NCBI GenBank assembly: GCA_963977185.1 | Contig: CAXBNV010000011.1 | Location: 1-52,930, forward strand | DNA length: 52,930 nucleotides | Direction of reading: 5' to 3' | Source: CAXBNV01 sp963977185 | GTDB taxonomy: Bacteria > Pseudomonadota > Gammaproteobacteria > JAGOUU01 | Position numbers and translations under genes: made by a program | The notes under the pieces: model-generated | Told to the model about the DNA's origin: nothing | The model's input: only the letters and a program-made list of their open reading frames with translations | Database searches by the model: none | In this document: positions 34,228 through 43,981 of the stretch, one piece after another | Layout: every line of letters begins with the position of its first letter | Numbering within the stretch: position 1 is the stretch's first letter

Positions 34228-35019
34228 ATGCTTATATATAGGATATATGTAGGAAACTCGCTTAGAAATTATAATTATGTTATAGCTTGTGATAAGACTA
34301 AAGATGCGGCAATTATTGATCCTTTAGATGTAAATGCTTGTATAGATATAGCGAATAAAAATAATTTAAATATCACTAAAATTTTAAATACCCATGAACA
34401 TTGGGATCATATTGAAGGTAATGATGAAGTAGTTAAATTAACAGGGGCTAAAATATATGCTCATTATAATTGCAAAGATAAAATTGATAATATCTATAAG
34501 ACTTTAAAAGAAGGGGATATTATTAATATAGGTGAATCAATACAAATTACATGCTTAGATACACCAGGTCATACTTTTGGCCATATTTGTTTTCTTGCAA
34601 ATTATAAAAATAAGATGGCTTTATTTTCAGGTGACACTTTGTTTAATGCAGGAGCCGGTAATTGTTACAGTGGAGATATGGAATTATTATATAAAAGTTT
34701 TACAGATAAGCTTGCTCATCTTTGTGATGATGTTTTAATTTATCCAGGTCATGATTACCTAGAAAATAATTTAAATTTTACTTTAAGTATTGAACCTAAT
34801 AATACAGAAGCTAAAAAATTATTAGAAAAAATTAAGCAAGAAAAGCCGAATAATAGAGTGATAACAAGTTTATTTATAGAAAAACAAATTAATAGCTTTT
34901 TTAGATTAAATTCAGAAGAAATTAAACGAAATTTAGTTGAAAAATTTAAGACTAAATTTGAGAATTTATCTAAAGAGCAAGTTTTTTTTAAATTAAGAGA
35001 ACTACGTAATAAATGGTAG
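34228..35019 (+). CDS. gloB: Hydroxyacylglutathione hydrolase (glyoxalase II)
   Basis: Metallo-beta-lactamase fold enzyme that splits S-lactoylglutathione in methylglyoxal detoxification. Metal ligands: H56, H58, D60 and H61 in THEHWDH, H115 in DTPGHTFGH, D136 in SGDTLF and H175 in YPGHDY. The C-terminal extension with SLFIEKQINSFFRL is typical of glyoxalase II and contains the glutathione-binding region. Length 263 is normal. It follows tatD by 15 bases. Confidence 0.94.
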   Translation: MLIYRIYVGNSLRNYNYVIACDKTKDAAIIDPLDVNACIDIANKNNLNITKILNTHEHWDHIEGNDEVVKLTGAKIYAHYNCKDKIDNIYKTLKEGDIINIGESIQITCLDTPGHTFGHICFLANYKNKMALFSGDTLFNAGAGNCYSGDMELLYKSFTDKLAHLCDDVLIYPGHDYLENNLNFTLSIEPNNTEAKKLLEKIKQEKPNNRVITSLFIEKQINSFFRLNSEEIKRNLVEKFKTKFENLSKEQVFFKLRELRNKW

Positions 35020-35028
35020 AAATGTTTT

Positions 35029-35952
35029 ATGAATAAAATTATAGAGAATTTTTTATTTGTTGATATAGAAGGTCAAAAATTAACAAAAGAAGATAAAGTG
35101 ATACTTGAGCATCCATATGTTGTTGGAGTAATTTTGTTTTCAAGAAATTACAGTGACAATGAAAATGGTATTGAACAAATAACAAAGTTAATTAAAGATA
35201 TTAAAAGTATAAAAAATAAAAATCTAAAGATTGCTGTTGATCATGAAGGAGGAGATGTTCAAAGATTTAAAGCTAATTTCACTCTCTTACCTAAAGCTGT
35301 TGATATAGAAGAGATACACAAACATAATAAAGAAAAAGGTTTAAAGCTAGCATATAGTGTAGGTAAAACAGCAGGTTATGAGCTATTTAATATAGGAGTT
35401 GATATTAATTTTGCCCCATCTATAGATCTTAGAGGAATTGATAATAAAATAGTTAAAACTAGATCTTTTGGCGATGATAAATATATTGTAACAAGGCTTG
35501 CAAGAGAATATATTAAAGGCTTATCTGAGTCTGGTGTTATGGCTGTTGTAAAACATTTTCCTGGGCATGGTTTTGTTGAGCATGATTCACATTTTGACTT
35601 GCCTATTGATAATAGAGAATTAGATATAATTGAACAAAATGATTTATTTATATATAAAGAAATATTTAAAATAATTCCAAGTAATCAATATGCTGTCATG
35701 AGTGCACATGTTTTATATCCTAAAATAGATAATGAATATCCTGCAAGTTTATCAACAATTTGGATGAATGATATTTTAAAGGGAAAAATGAATTTTGAGG
35801 GCCATATATTTAGTGACGATTTGAATATGCTCGCTTTAAATAATTTTGGCACTCCAGTAGAAAAAGTAAAGTTATCTTTAGAAGCAGGATGTGATTATAT
35901 TTTGTATTGTAATAATCGAGAGGCTGTTTTAGATATATTAGATAATTTATAG
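35029..35952 (+). CDS. nagZ: Beta-N-acetylglucosaminidase NagZ (GH3)
   Basis: Cytoplasmic enzyme that removes GlcNAc from muropeptides during peptidoglycan recycling. IAVDHEGGDVQRF (about 68-80), KHFPGHG (175-181) with D186 and H188 of the acid/base loop, and the nucleophile motif FSDDLNM (261-267) are the GH3 NagZ set. At 307 residues it is about 30 shorter than E. coli NagZ, mainly at the C-terminus. It starts nine bases after gloB. Together with mltG it suggests a functional peptidoglycan cycle. Confidence 0.94.
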   Translation: MNKIIENFLFVDIEGQKLTKEDKVILEHPYVVGVILFSRNYSDNENGIEQITKLIKDIKSIKNKNLKIAVDHEGGDVQRFKANFTLLPKAVDIEEIHKHNKEKGLKLAYSVGKTAGYELFNIGVDINFAPSIDLRGIDNKIVKTRSFGDDKYIVTRLAREYIKGLSESGVMAVVKHFPGHGFVEHDSHFDLPIDNRELDIIEQNDLFIYKEIFKIIPSNQYAVMSAHVLYPKIDNEYPASLSTIWMNDILKGKMNFEGHIFSDDLNMLALNNFGTPVEKVKLSLEAGCDYILYCNNREAVLDILDNL

Positions 35953-36025
35953 TATTATATTAGTTTCAATAAATAAATTACTTTCAATTTACTAAGCTTA
36001 GTATCAATAAAGAAGGATATAAATT

Positions 36026-37108
36026 TTGATTAAATATAATAGTGAACATGTGGTTATCTTAACTCAGTGTGGATTTCTGATATTATTAGGGCTTATTGTT
36101 CATATAATAAAATCATTGACTATAAAAAAAGTTCTTAAAAAATTATCTGATAATAAAAATTTATTAAATCTAAAATCTTTTTTAATATCTGTAAATGGAC
36201 CAGGATCACTTCTTATTTGGTTGTTTGTTTTTATTTTAATTATTAATGTTTTTAAAACTCATGATGTTAATGTATATTTACTGACAATTACTCCAATGAT
36301 AGGGCAGTTAGTCGCTTTATTAGTTATAGTGATTTTTGTTTTAAAGTTCATCCCTAAATTAGAAAAAAATTATCATACTAAAAATAAAAAGAAGTTTGTA
36401 AAATTAGATAAAACTGCCACCACAGCTCTTGTGCAATTAACCAATGTTGTAATTATAATTGTATCTTGTTTAATTGCATTACAGACTTTAGGTTATAGTC
36501 TGACTGGATTGTTAGCTATTGGTGGTGCAAGTGGTATTATTGTTGGTTTGGCGGCAAAAGATACAATTGCGAATCTTTTTGGTGGAATAATGCTGCATAT
36601 TGAAAGGCCTTTTGCTTTAGGCGATTCTATACTTTCTAATGATCATAAATCTATCCAAGGAACTGTTGAGCATATAGGTCTTAGAACGACTAGAATTATT
36701 ACTCTTGAAAAAAGGCCATTATATATACCAAATTCATTATTTATGACTATTACAGTAGAAAACACCACTAGAATGAGTAATAGACGTATAAAAGAATTAG
36801 TTGGTGTAAGGTATGATGATATAGAAAAATTACCTGTTATTTGTAAAGAAATCAAAGAAGTGCTATTAAATCATGACGGAATAGATCAGAATTTAACTAT
36901 ATTAGTAAATGTTACAGAGTTTGCTGATTATGCGGTAAATATTTTAGTATTTGCTTTCACAAAATCTGGTAAGTACATTGATTTTGTTCAAATAAAAGAA
37001 GATATATTGATGGATATTACTAAAATAGTGAAAAGAAATGGGGCTGATTTTCCTTATCCAACAGTTACCAATTATATTTCTAATGCGGTTAAGATAGAAC
37101 AGGTTTAG
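36026..37108 (+). CDS. MscS-family mechanosensitive channel
   Basis: Inner-membrane channel that releases solutes on osmotic downshift. The 360-residue protein has N-terminal hydrophobic segments (about 8-28, 60-80, 88-115, 137-160) and the pore helix LLAIGGASGIIVGLAAKDTI, followed by NLFGGIMLHIERPFALGD, the MscS signature. The cytoplasmic beta domain and alpha/beta C-terminal part follow. The start is TTG at 36026 with AGAAGGAT upstream. Closest subtype (MscS versus YbdG/YnaI) cannot be fixed by eye. Confidence 0.9.
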   Translation: MIKYNSEHVVILTQCGFLILLGLIVHIIKSLTIKKVLKKLSDNKNLLNLKSFLISVNGPGSLLIWLFVFILIINVFKTHDVNVYLLTITPMIGQLVALLVIVIFVLKFIPKLEKNYHTKNKKKFVKLDKTATTALVQLTNVVIIIVSCLIALQTLGYSLTGLLAIGGASGIIVGLAAKDTIANLFGGIMLHIERPFALGDSILSNDHKSIQGTVEHIGLRTTRIITLEKRPLYIPNSLFMTITVENTTRMSNRRIKELVGVRYDDIEKLPVICKEIKEVLLNHDGIDQNLTILVNVTEFADYAVNILVFAFTKSGKYIDFVQIKEDILMDITKIVKRNGADFPYPTVTNYISNAVKIEQV

Positions 37109-37124
37109 TGGTTATTTAAGAAAT

Positions 37125-37919
37125 ATGATTATAATTTTTAGTATTATTCTAGGTTTTTTCGCAAGTATCATTTCTGCGCTATTTGGAGGTGGATCAGGAT
37201 TAATTCTTGTGCCTGGTATTTATTGGATTTTAGCTCATAGTAATCCTGTATATGATACTTATTTGATGCAAACAACCTTAGCAACCTGCTTTTTGTTGTC
37301 TGTTCCAATAGGTTTTATTTCGTCAATAAAGCAGTATCATTATGGAAACATTGAAAAAAAAACATTCATTAAATTTTTTCCATTTATTATTACAGGTGTT
37401 TTAATAGGTTTAGTAACTATTTTATTTATTAAAACATCAGTATTAAAAATATATTTTAGTATTATGGTTTTCTCTGTTGCGCTTTGGATGTATTTTAGAA
37501 AGCCTGATGATACATTGAATTATACAAATAAAATATTAAAACCTTTTTTAAGTAAATTAGTTGCTTTGTTGGTTGGTTTCATTTCAGTAACTATTGGTGT
37601 TTCGGTGTTTATTGTCCCGTTTTTTATAAAAATGGGGATAAATATTAAAAGAGCTATAGCAACATCAACAGTAGTAGTTTTTTTTAATTCAATTATGTCA
37701 TCTATTATATTAGTGTTAATTGGGCTTAATTTAAATAATTTACCTGATGGTAATTATGGTTTAATCAATTTACCGATTTTTCTATCATGTTTTATCCCAA
37801 CAATCTTGGGAAGTTATATTGGGACAAAATTAGCTCATGTCTTATCACAAGATAAATTAAAACTAATATTTATTATTATGATGATTACAGTGTCAATTAT
37901 TATGATTATTCCAAGCTAG
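37125..37919 (+). CDS. TSUP (TauE/SafE) family permease
   Basis: Polytopic protein with about eight hydrophobic segments and the family motif LFGGGSGLILVPG near residues 19-32, repeated in weaker form in the second half (SVTIGVSVFIVPFFIKMGI). The family moves sulfite, sulfonates and other small organic anions across the inner membrane; the substrate here is unknown. Length 264 is normal. It starts 16 bases after the MscS gene and probably shares its transcript. Confidence 0.88.
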   Translation: MIIIFSIILGFFASIISALFGGGSGLILVPGIYWILAHSNPVYDTYLMQTTLATCFLLSVPIGFISSIKQYHYGNIEKKTFIKFFPFIITGVLIGLVTILFIKTSVLKIYFSIMVFSVALWMYFRKPDDTLNYTNKILKPFLSKLVALLVGFISVTIGVSVFIVPFFIKMGINIKRAIATSTVVVFFNSIMSSIILVLIGLNLNNLPDGNYGLINLPIFLSCFIPTILGSYIGTKLAHVLSQDKLKLIFIIMMITVSIIMIIPS

Positions 37920-38053
37920 GAAGAATAGTTTAGTAGTTTAGCTTTAATTTGCTATAAATCCATCCAAAACATTTGAATATTTTACAATATTAGATTACTA
38001 TATTCTGTTTAGTTTTATAGTATAGATTGTATTTTTTTAAGGTTTACCTATTT

Positions 38054-39736
38054 ATGGCAAAGTATATTTTTATTACAGGCGGAGTTGTTTCATCATTAGG
38101 GAAAGGTATTACCTCTGCTTCTTTGGGAGCTATATTAGAGTCTAGAGGCCTAAAAGTATCGCTAATTAAACTTGATCCTTATATAAATATTGACCCAGGA
38201 ACAATGAGCCCAACTCAACATGGTGAAGTTTTTGTTACACAAGATGGCGCTGAAACTGATTTGGATTTAGGGCATTATGAAAGATATGTAAGAACCAAGA
38301 CTACTAAAAAAAGTAATTTTACTTCAGGTAGAGTTTATTTTGAAGTAATTAAAAAAGAGAGAAAAGGTGATTATCTTGGCGGAACTGTACAAGTTATACC
38401 TCATATTACGGATGAAATTAAAAAACGTGTTTTAGATAGCGGCGAAGACAATGATATTGTTTTGGTTGAAATAGGCGGTACGGTAGGTGATATAGAGTCA
38501 TTGCCTTTCTTAGAAGCTATAAGACAATTAGGGCTAGAGCTTGGTCATGATAATGCTCTATTTTTACATGTCACGTTAATTCCATATTTAGCAACATCAG
38601 GTGAAATAAAAACTAAGCCAACACAACATGCAGTAAAAGAATTAAGATCTATTGGGATTCAGCCTGATATCTTAGTTTGTAGATCAACGCTGCCATTGCC
38701 AGATGAAGAAAAAAAGAAAATAGCATTATTTACTAATGTAGAAATAAAAGCCGTAATTTCAGCAATGGATGTCGATATAATTTACAAGCTGCCAAGAGAA
38801 TTACATAAGCAAAATTTAGATGATATTGTTATAAATAAATTAAAATTAACAGCAAAAGCTGCTGATTTAACAGAATGGGATAAGGTTGTTAGTAAATATA
38901 TTAAATCTAAAAATTCGGATAAGCATGTAGTAATCGGATTGGTTGGAAAATATATGGATTTAGCAGATTCTTATAAATCATTATTAGAATCTTTAAATCA
39001 TGCTGGAATGCATACTGAAATAAAAGTAGAAATAAAATATATAGATAGTGAAAAATTAGAAAGTAAAGATTTAAAAGATCAATTAAAAGATATTGATGCA
39101 TTATTGATACCAGGAGGATTTGGCACAAGAGGAATTACAGGAAAAATTCAAGCTATTAATTACGCGCGAATAAATAAAATTCCTTTTTTGGGTATTTGTC
39201 TTGGTATGCAACTTGCTGTGATTGAATATGCAAGAAATGTTGCTGATATAAAAAACGCAAGTAGTACAGAGTTTCTTTTAGATAAAGCTGTAAAAAAATT
39301 AACACATGATGATATAAATGAACAAATTGTACCTGTTATAGCGTTAATAACAGAATGGCAGGATAATACAGGCGTTAAAAAAGAGCGTAATCTTAATTCT
39401 GATTTAGGTGCAACAATGCGTCTTGGCAATCAAACTAGTGTATTGAAATCAGATTCTTTGGCTTATAATATTTATAAAGAATCTAAAGTTACAGAGCGTC
39501 ATAGACATAGATATGAAGTAAATAATTGTTATAAAGAAGATTTAGAAAAATCAGGTTTAATTTTTTCAGGTGAATCCGATGGCGAAGGGTTGGTTGAAAT
39601 TATAGAATTACCAAAAGAAATTCATCCTTGGTTTTTTGCCTGTCAGTTTCATCCAGAGTTTACTTCAAACCCAAGAGATGGGCATAAGTTATTTACTGCT
39701 TTTATTAAAGCTGCACAAGAAAATAAGAAAAAATAA
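38054..39736 (+). CDS. pyrG: CTP synthase
   Basis: Aminates UTP to CTP with glutamine and ATP. The N-terminal synthase domain opens with MAKYIFITGGVVSSLGKG and includes KLDPYINIDPGTMSP. The C-terminal class I amidotransferase has GICLGMQLA (nucleophile Cys) and FHPEFTS (His/Glu). The open frame extends upstream to a TTG at 38027, but every family member begins at MAKYIF, so the ATG at 38054 is chosen, giving 560 residues. eno follows after 36 bases, the usual pyrG-eno order. Confidence 0.97.
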   Translation: MAKYIFITGGVVSSLGKGITSASLGAILESRGLKVSLIKLDPYINIDPGTMSPTQHGEVFVTQDGAETDLDLGHYERYVRTKTTKKSNFTSGRVYFEVIKKERKGDYLGGTVQVIPHITDEIKKRVLDSGEDNDIVLVEIGGTVGDIESLPFLEAIRQLGLELGHDNALFLHVTLIPYLATSGEIKTKPTQHAVKELRSIGIQPDILVCRSTLPLPDEEKKKIALFTNVEIKAVISAMDVDIIYKLPRELHKQNLDDIVINKLKLTAKAADLTEWDKVVSKYIKSKNSDKHVVIGLVGKYMDLADSYKSLLESLNHAGMHTEIKVEIKYIDSEKLESKDLKDQLKDIDALLIPGGFGTRGITGKIQAINYARINKIPFLGICLGMQLAVIEYARNVADIKNASSTEFLLDKAVKKLTHDDINEQIVPVIALITEWQDNTGVKKERNLNSDLGATMRLGNQTSVLKSDSLAYNIYKESKVTERHRHRYEVNNCYKEDLEKSGLIFSGESDGEGLVEIIELPKEIHPWFFACQFHPEFTSNPRDGHKLFTAFIKAAQENKKK

Positions 39737-39772
39737 AGTGAAGAAAAATTAGTATATTAAAAGGATTATTAG

Positions 39773-41062
39773 ATGAATACTATAAAGAAAATAATAGCAA
39801 GAGAAGTTCTTGATTCACGAGGAATGCCAACAGTTGAAGCAGAAGTTATTTTAAATAATAATATTTCAGCAAGAGCAATTGTGCCATCAGGAGCATCTAC
39901 TGGCTCATTAGAGGCTTTAGAATTAAGAGATGAAGATTCCCATAGATATAATGGCAAGGGAGTGCTTATTGCTGTATCAAAGATTAATAATATTATTAAT
40001 AATAATTTAAAAGATTTTGATGTTACGCAGCAGGAAGAAATTGATAAAGTTTTATTAAATTTAGATGCAACTGAAAACAAATCTAATCTTGGAGCTAATG
40101 CTATTTTAGCAGTATCTTTAGCAATTGCTTGTGCTGCAGCCAAAAGTTTAAATCTTAATTTATATCATTATCTTTATAATTTATATTTTAATAAATCAGT
40201 AGATAATCAAGTCATAGATAATTCTTTAATTTTACCAAGACCGTTGATGAATATTATTAATGGCGGGGCTCATGCAGATAATAAACTTGATATTCAAGAA
40301 TTTATGATAGTTCCTGTTGGTGGCAATAACTTTTCAGAAAATTTAAGATATGGAGTGGAAGTTTTTCAAGCTCTTAAATCAGAGTTAAAAAAAGCAGGTT
40401 TAAGTACTGCGGTTGGCGATGAAGGAGGATTTGCTCCTGATTTTAAAGCGAATTATGAAGCTTTAGATTTTATAATGGGAGCTATAGAAAAAGCAGGATT
40501 TACAATAGGTAAAGATATTTTATTAGCTTTAGATGTTGCAAGCTCAGAAATTTATGATAAAAAAACTAAGTCTTATAATTTATCATCAGAAAATAAAATA
40601 TTATCGCAAGAAAAATTTGTAGATTATTTAGCTAATTTAACAAAAAAGTATCCTATTACTAGTATAGAAGACGGTATGGCAGAAGACGATTTTGCTGGGT
40701 GGGAGATGTTGACTAAAAAGTTAGGTGGGCAAATCCAATTAGTCGGCGATGACTTATTTGTTACAAATACTAAGCTGTTCCAAAAAGGTATTGATGATGG
40801 TTTGGCTAATGCTATATTAATTAAGCCAAATCAAATAGGAACTTTATCAGAGACTTTTGATGCAATTAAGCTTGCACAAAAAAATAATTATGGTGTTATT
40901 ATTTCACATAGGTCAGGTGAGAGCGAAGATACTTTTATTGCTGATTTAGCTGTGGCAACTAATGCAGGTCAAATTAAAACTGGATCACTTTGTCGTTCTG
41001 ATAGAGTTGCAAAATATAATCAATTATTAAGAATAGAAGAAAGTTTAAGCTGTTTTAAATAA
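39773..41062 (+). CDS. eno: Enolase
   Basis: Interconverts 2-phosphoglycerate and phosphoenolpyruvate. Conserved pieces include SRGMPTVEAEV, PSGASTGSLEALELRD, GDEGGFAPD, SIEDGMAEDD, LIKPNQIGTLSE and SHRSGESEDTFIADLAV, covering metal ligands and the catalytic lysine. Length 429 is normal. A short insertion (LYFNKSVDNQVIDN) precedes the conserved LPRPLMNIINGG compared with E. coli. AAAAGGATTATTAG gives a good ribosome binding site. It converges on the 694-residue unknown gene nine bases away. Confidence 0.97.
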   Translation: MNTIKKIIAREVLDSRGMPTVEAEVILNNNISARAIVPSGASTGSLEALELRDEDSHRYNGKGVLIAVSKINNIINNNLKDFDVTQQEEIDKVLLNLDATENKSNLGANAILAVSLAIACAAAKSLNLNLYHYLYNLYFNKSVDNQVIDNSLILPRPLMNIINGGAHADNKLDIQEFMIVPVGGNNFSENLRYGVEVFQALKSELKKAGLSTAVGDEGGFAPDFKANYEALDFIMGAIEKAGFTIGKDILLALDVASSEIYDKKTKSYNLSSENKILSQEKFVDYLANLTKKYPITSIEDGMAEDDFAGWEMLTKKLGGQIQLVGDDLFVTNTKLFQKGIDDGLANAILIKPNQIGTLSETFDAIKLAQKNNYGVIISHRSGESEDTFIADLAVATNAGQIKTGSLCRSDRVAKYNQLLRIEESLSCFK

Positions 41063-41077
41063 AGATAAACTTTATTT
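41057..41077. terminator. Hairpin overlapping the stop codons of eno and the 694-aa gene
   Basis: AAATAAAG (41057-41064) pairs with CTTTATTT (41070-41077) around ATAAA. The eno stop (41060-41062) and the opposing stop (41072-41074) both lie in the stem. It may serve as a bidirectional end, but the stem has only one G-C pair. Confidence 0.3.
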
Positions 41078-43156
41078 TAAGCATAAGGATTTTTGATGTT
41101 TTTCAGAGTTTGAATTTTCTTCAGAATCATACTTAGACGCAGAATCAAAATATTTCTCCTCAGTATTATAAGCAGTTAATATTGGAGATAATAATAATGG
41201 TTCGTGTTTGAAATCATGAAGATAATTATGCTCAATTAATTTAGATGTTTTATAAGCAATATTTAAATTTAATTCTTGCTCTACAACATGTAATATTTCA
41301 GGAAAGTAGTCTATTAAATATTGAGTATTATATGGTTTAGGAGAGTTGACAATATCATAAAGAAGCTGCAGTTTTCTGTCATCAACATAATGAAAATATG
41401 TTAATATCGCTTCATTTATATTTACCCCAAGATCATTTATTTCAGCAAACATGTTACTAAAATTATTATTGATTAGATTTATAAATTCATGAGAAAAATA
41501 ATCTATATTAACAGTTTTATCTTTTGATATTTTTCTTATTCTTTTGTTTAAGCTATCTATCTGTAATTGTGTTGTATTAATTTTTCTATTAAACTCAGTA
41601 AAATCAAGGTCACTTGGTTTTAATTTATTTATGGCTTGTAATTCATTGAGCTTGTTTGTAATAGATTGATTTAAGTTTTTAATGATATTTTTTTCTTCTT
41701 TTGTTTGAAAAAGTAGTTTTATATTATTTAATTTTAAGAAAGTGAAAGATTTAATTTTATCTAATGTTCCTAAATTAGAGTATTCAAAATTAACATTATG
41801 AAGTAATATGTTATTTAATTTATCATTAAGAGTATTATTTAGGTCTTCACTTGTTTGTGTGATTTTTGTTTTAGTTTCTTCTATGATTTTTGTAAAACTA
41901 TCATCTTGTTCATTTTTTGTTTTTAATTGAATACGGTTTAGTATATTTAAAGACTCATTTAATTTTATAATAAAATCGGTATGTTGTATTTCTATTTTAT
42001 TTTTTGATATTTCTTTGTGAATTTTTTTATGTTTTTTTTCATATTTAAAATAATCAATTATTTTTGCAGGAATATACATTAATAAGAAAATACCAGCATA
42101 TAATGGGTTAACACCTGTATGATACATAAAATCTTTTGTAACAAAACTTAAGTTACCAGCATAATTTAAAGCTGCCAATATATGTGATGGCACCATAAAT
42201 CCATAAATAGATAAAGTATTCGTTGTGAGACTTATTGTAGATGTAATATTTCCAATAATAAAATAAGTAGAGAGAATAAGTGGAGATTTTACCGAAAGTT
42301 GTTTCATTGTTACATCTTTATCATGTAGTAGTTCTTCAGTAAAAAATTCATGTGTATTAGCAACTTCTTGCAGAAGTAGAGCAGTTTGTTCCATTAAAAT
42401 GTATTGAGAATCTTCTAATTCTAAATAATCACTAATTATTTCTTTTTCTAAAAGATTTTTTTTATTTTCTGGTTTATGAAGATGTCTATAGGTAAGATAT
42501 GTGCCTACAGCAAAGAAAATCACAATAGCTGTTACTGGATTAAGTAACATGCTGCCAATCACACCAAGTGATAGTAATCCAACACCTAAAATAGTTAATA
42601 GCATGGTGTTTGTCACATTAGCTAAGAAATAATAAAATATAGACGAGCTAAATATGTCTATGGCTTTTATTGCTCTTTCTCTATATTTGATATATTTAAT
42701 AATATTATTTTTTTCTTTATAACATGCGTTACAATTTAATTGAGTTTGTTCAAGCATTTCCTGTAGATGTTGAAACATGTTATTTTTGCTATTGATTTTA
42801 TTTTTTGCAGCTAACTGGAATATTTCATCTAGAAGAGTTTTTAATCTTTTTCTTTTATTCGTTTCATCTTCATCTAAAATATCCGTTTGATATTTTAGTA
42901 TTTTATTTTTTATATCTAATAGCAATTGATTTATTTTTTTGTTGTTTATATAGGTAGATTGATATTTATTTGTATAATCGTTAGTGTCTGAATCAGAGTC
43001 TGATAAATTAGGTAAAAGAGTACTATCATCATGATTTTTTTTCTGATCATGATCTAGATTATCTTGTTTTAATGCATCTTTTGGTTCTTTGTTAGATTTT
43101 TGATGCTGAGTAAAACAAATTGATTTTTTTATTATATACTCTTTTGTATAGTTCAT
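41072..43156 (-). CDS. Unknown membrane and coiled-coil protein (694 aa)
   Basis: No family recognised. Residues 1-60 are hydrophilic and disordered-looking, with a DSDSD stretch. A helical region with KRKR follows, then hydrophobic segments near 168-222, 291-335 and 351-368. Residues 370-560 are a long Lys/Glu/Asn-rich coiled coil, and 560-660 are mixed helical. The C-terminus (about 660-694) is rich in Ser, Glu, Asp and Lys, which loosely resembles the acidic tails of some secreted effectors, though many proteins share this. It lies between eno and adk on the opposite strand. A 22-residue membrane stretch (289-310) matches the 549-residue protein at 3357-5006 in about 9 positions without gaps, a hint of paralogy. 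Function unknown. Confidence 0.8.
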   Translation of the reverse strand: MNYTKEYIIKKSICFTQHQKSNKEPKDALKQDNLDHDQKKNHDDSTLLPNLSDSDSDTNDYTNKYQSTYINNKKINQLLLDIKNKILKYQTDILDEDETNKRKRLKTLLDEIFQLAAKNKINSKNNMFQHLQEMLEQTQLNCNACYKEKNNIIKYIKYRERAIKAIDIFSSSIFYYFLANVTNTMLLTILGVGLLSLGVIGSMLLNPVTAIVIFFAVGTYLTYRHLHKPENKKNLLEKEIISDYLELEDSQYILMEQTALLLQEVANTHEFFTEELLHDKDVTMKQLSVKSPLILSTYFIIGNITSTISLTTNTLSIYGFMVPSHILAALNYAGNLSFVTKDFMYHTGVNPLYAGIFLLMYIPAKIIDYFKYEKKHKKIHKEISKNKIEIQHTDFIIKLNESLNILNRIQLKTKNEQDDSFTKIIEETKTKITQTSEDLNNTLNDKLNNILLHNVNFEYSNLGTLDKIKSFTFLKLNNIKLLFQTKEEKNIIKNLNQSITNKLNELQAINKLKPSDLDFTEFNRKINTTQLQIDSLNKRIRKISKDKTVNIDYFSHEFINLINNNFSNMFAEINDLGVNINEAILTYFHYVDDRKLQLLYDIVNSPKPYNTQYLIDYFPEILHVVEQELNLNIAYKTSKLIEHNYLHDFKHEPLLLSPILTAYNTEEKYFDSASKYDSEENSNSEKHQKSLCLK

Positions 43157-43269
43157 ATTTTATATTTAATACAATTACTTCTATCAGTTAAGAGTTAATT
43201 TATATTATCTTTATTAATAACTGATTAAAATATATAGCAATGTAGATAGTTTATAGCTTTGTATATGAG

Positions 43270-43275
43270 TATAAT
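43270..43275 (+). promoter_or_regulatory. Candidate -10 element for adk
   Basis: A perfect TATAAT 52 bases upstream of the adk ATG. The base string at -35 distance (TAGTTT) is poor, so assignment is tentative. Confidence 0.3.
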
Positions 43276-43327
43276 ATATACTTTAAAATTTTAATGTGAA
43301 TTGTTTTAATATTAAAGAGTCATAATT

Positions 43328-43981
43328 ATGAAGATAATTTTATTAGGAGCTCCAGGAGTTGGTAAAGGTACACAAGGAGAGCTTTTGTGTCAAAAATTTA
43401 ATATTCCTAAAATATCAACAGGAGACATGTTAAGGACTGCAATTAAAGATAAAACAGATTTAGGTCTTAAAGTACAAAGTATTATGGCTTCAGGACAATT
43501 AGTTTCTGATGAAATTATTATGGCATTAGTAAAGGAGCGTATTTCTATGCCTGATGCAGCTAATGGATATTTATTTGATGGATTCCCTAGAACTTTAGTT
43601 CAAGCTGATAGTATGAGAGAGAGTCAAATATTTTGTGATTACATTGTGCAGATTGATGTTGCTGATGCAGAAATAGTTGCAAGATTAACAGGAAGGTTCG
43701 TTCATCCAAATTCTGGGAGAGTATATCACACTATATATAATCCTCCCAAAGTATTGGGAAAAGATGATGTAACAGGAGAGCAATTAATTCAAAGAGAAGA
43801 TGATCAAAAATCAACTGTTTTAGAAAGACTTAAAGTGTATAACAATCAAACGATGCCATTAATTGATTATTATTTAACTTGGAGCAAATCTTCTGATATA
43901 AATAAACCAAAATATATTAAAGTCAGCGGATCTGGTTCAGTTAAAGATGTTTATACTGATATAATAAATAAATTAACTTAA
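43328..43981 (+). CDS. adk: Adenylate kinase
   Basis: Converts ATP and AMP to two ADP. P-loop GAPGVGKGT at 7-15, DGFPRTLVQAD and the long LID domain (GRFVHPNSGRVYH) are present; the LID lacks the four cysteines of zinc-binding forms. The 217-residue length is normal. It is flanked on both sides by minus-strand unknown genes; its last nine bases overlap the end of the 347-residue gene tail to tail. Confidence 0.97.
   Translation: MKIILLGAPGVGKGTQGELLCQKFNIPKISTGDMLRTAIKDKTDLGLKVQSIMASGQLVSDEIIMALVKERISMPDAANGYLFDGFPRTLVQADSMRESQIFCDYIVQIDVADAEIVARLTGRFVHPNSGRVYHTIYNPPKVLGKDDVTGEQLIQREDDQKSTVLERLKVYNNQTMPLIDYYLTWSKSSDINKPKYIKVSGSGSVKDVYTDIINKLT

Noticed and set aside
37927..37942. Two adjacent TAGTTTAG units before pyrG
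   Set aside because: A single 8-base duplication in A+T-rich DNA is within chance and has no clear link to a signal.
38027..38053. Upstream TTG extension of pyrG
   Set aside because: CTP synthases begin at the conserved MAKYIF, and an ATG stands exactly there.
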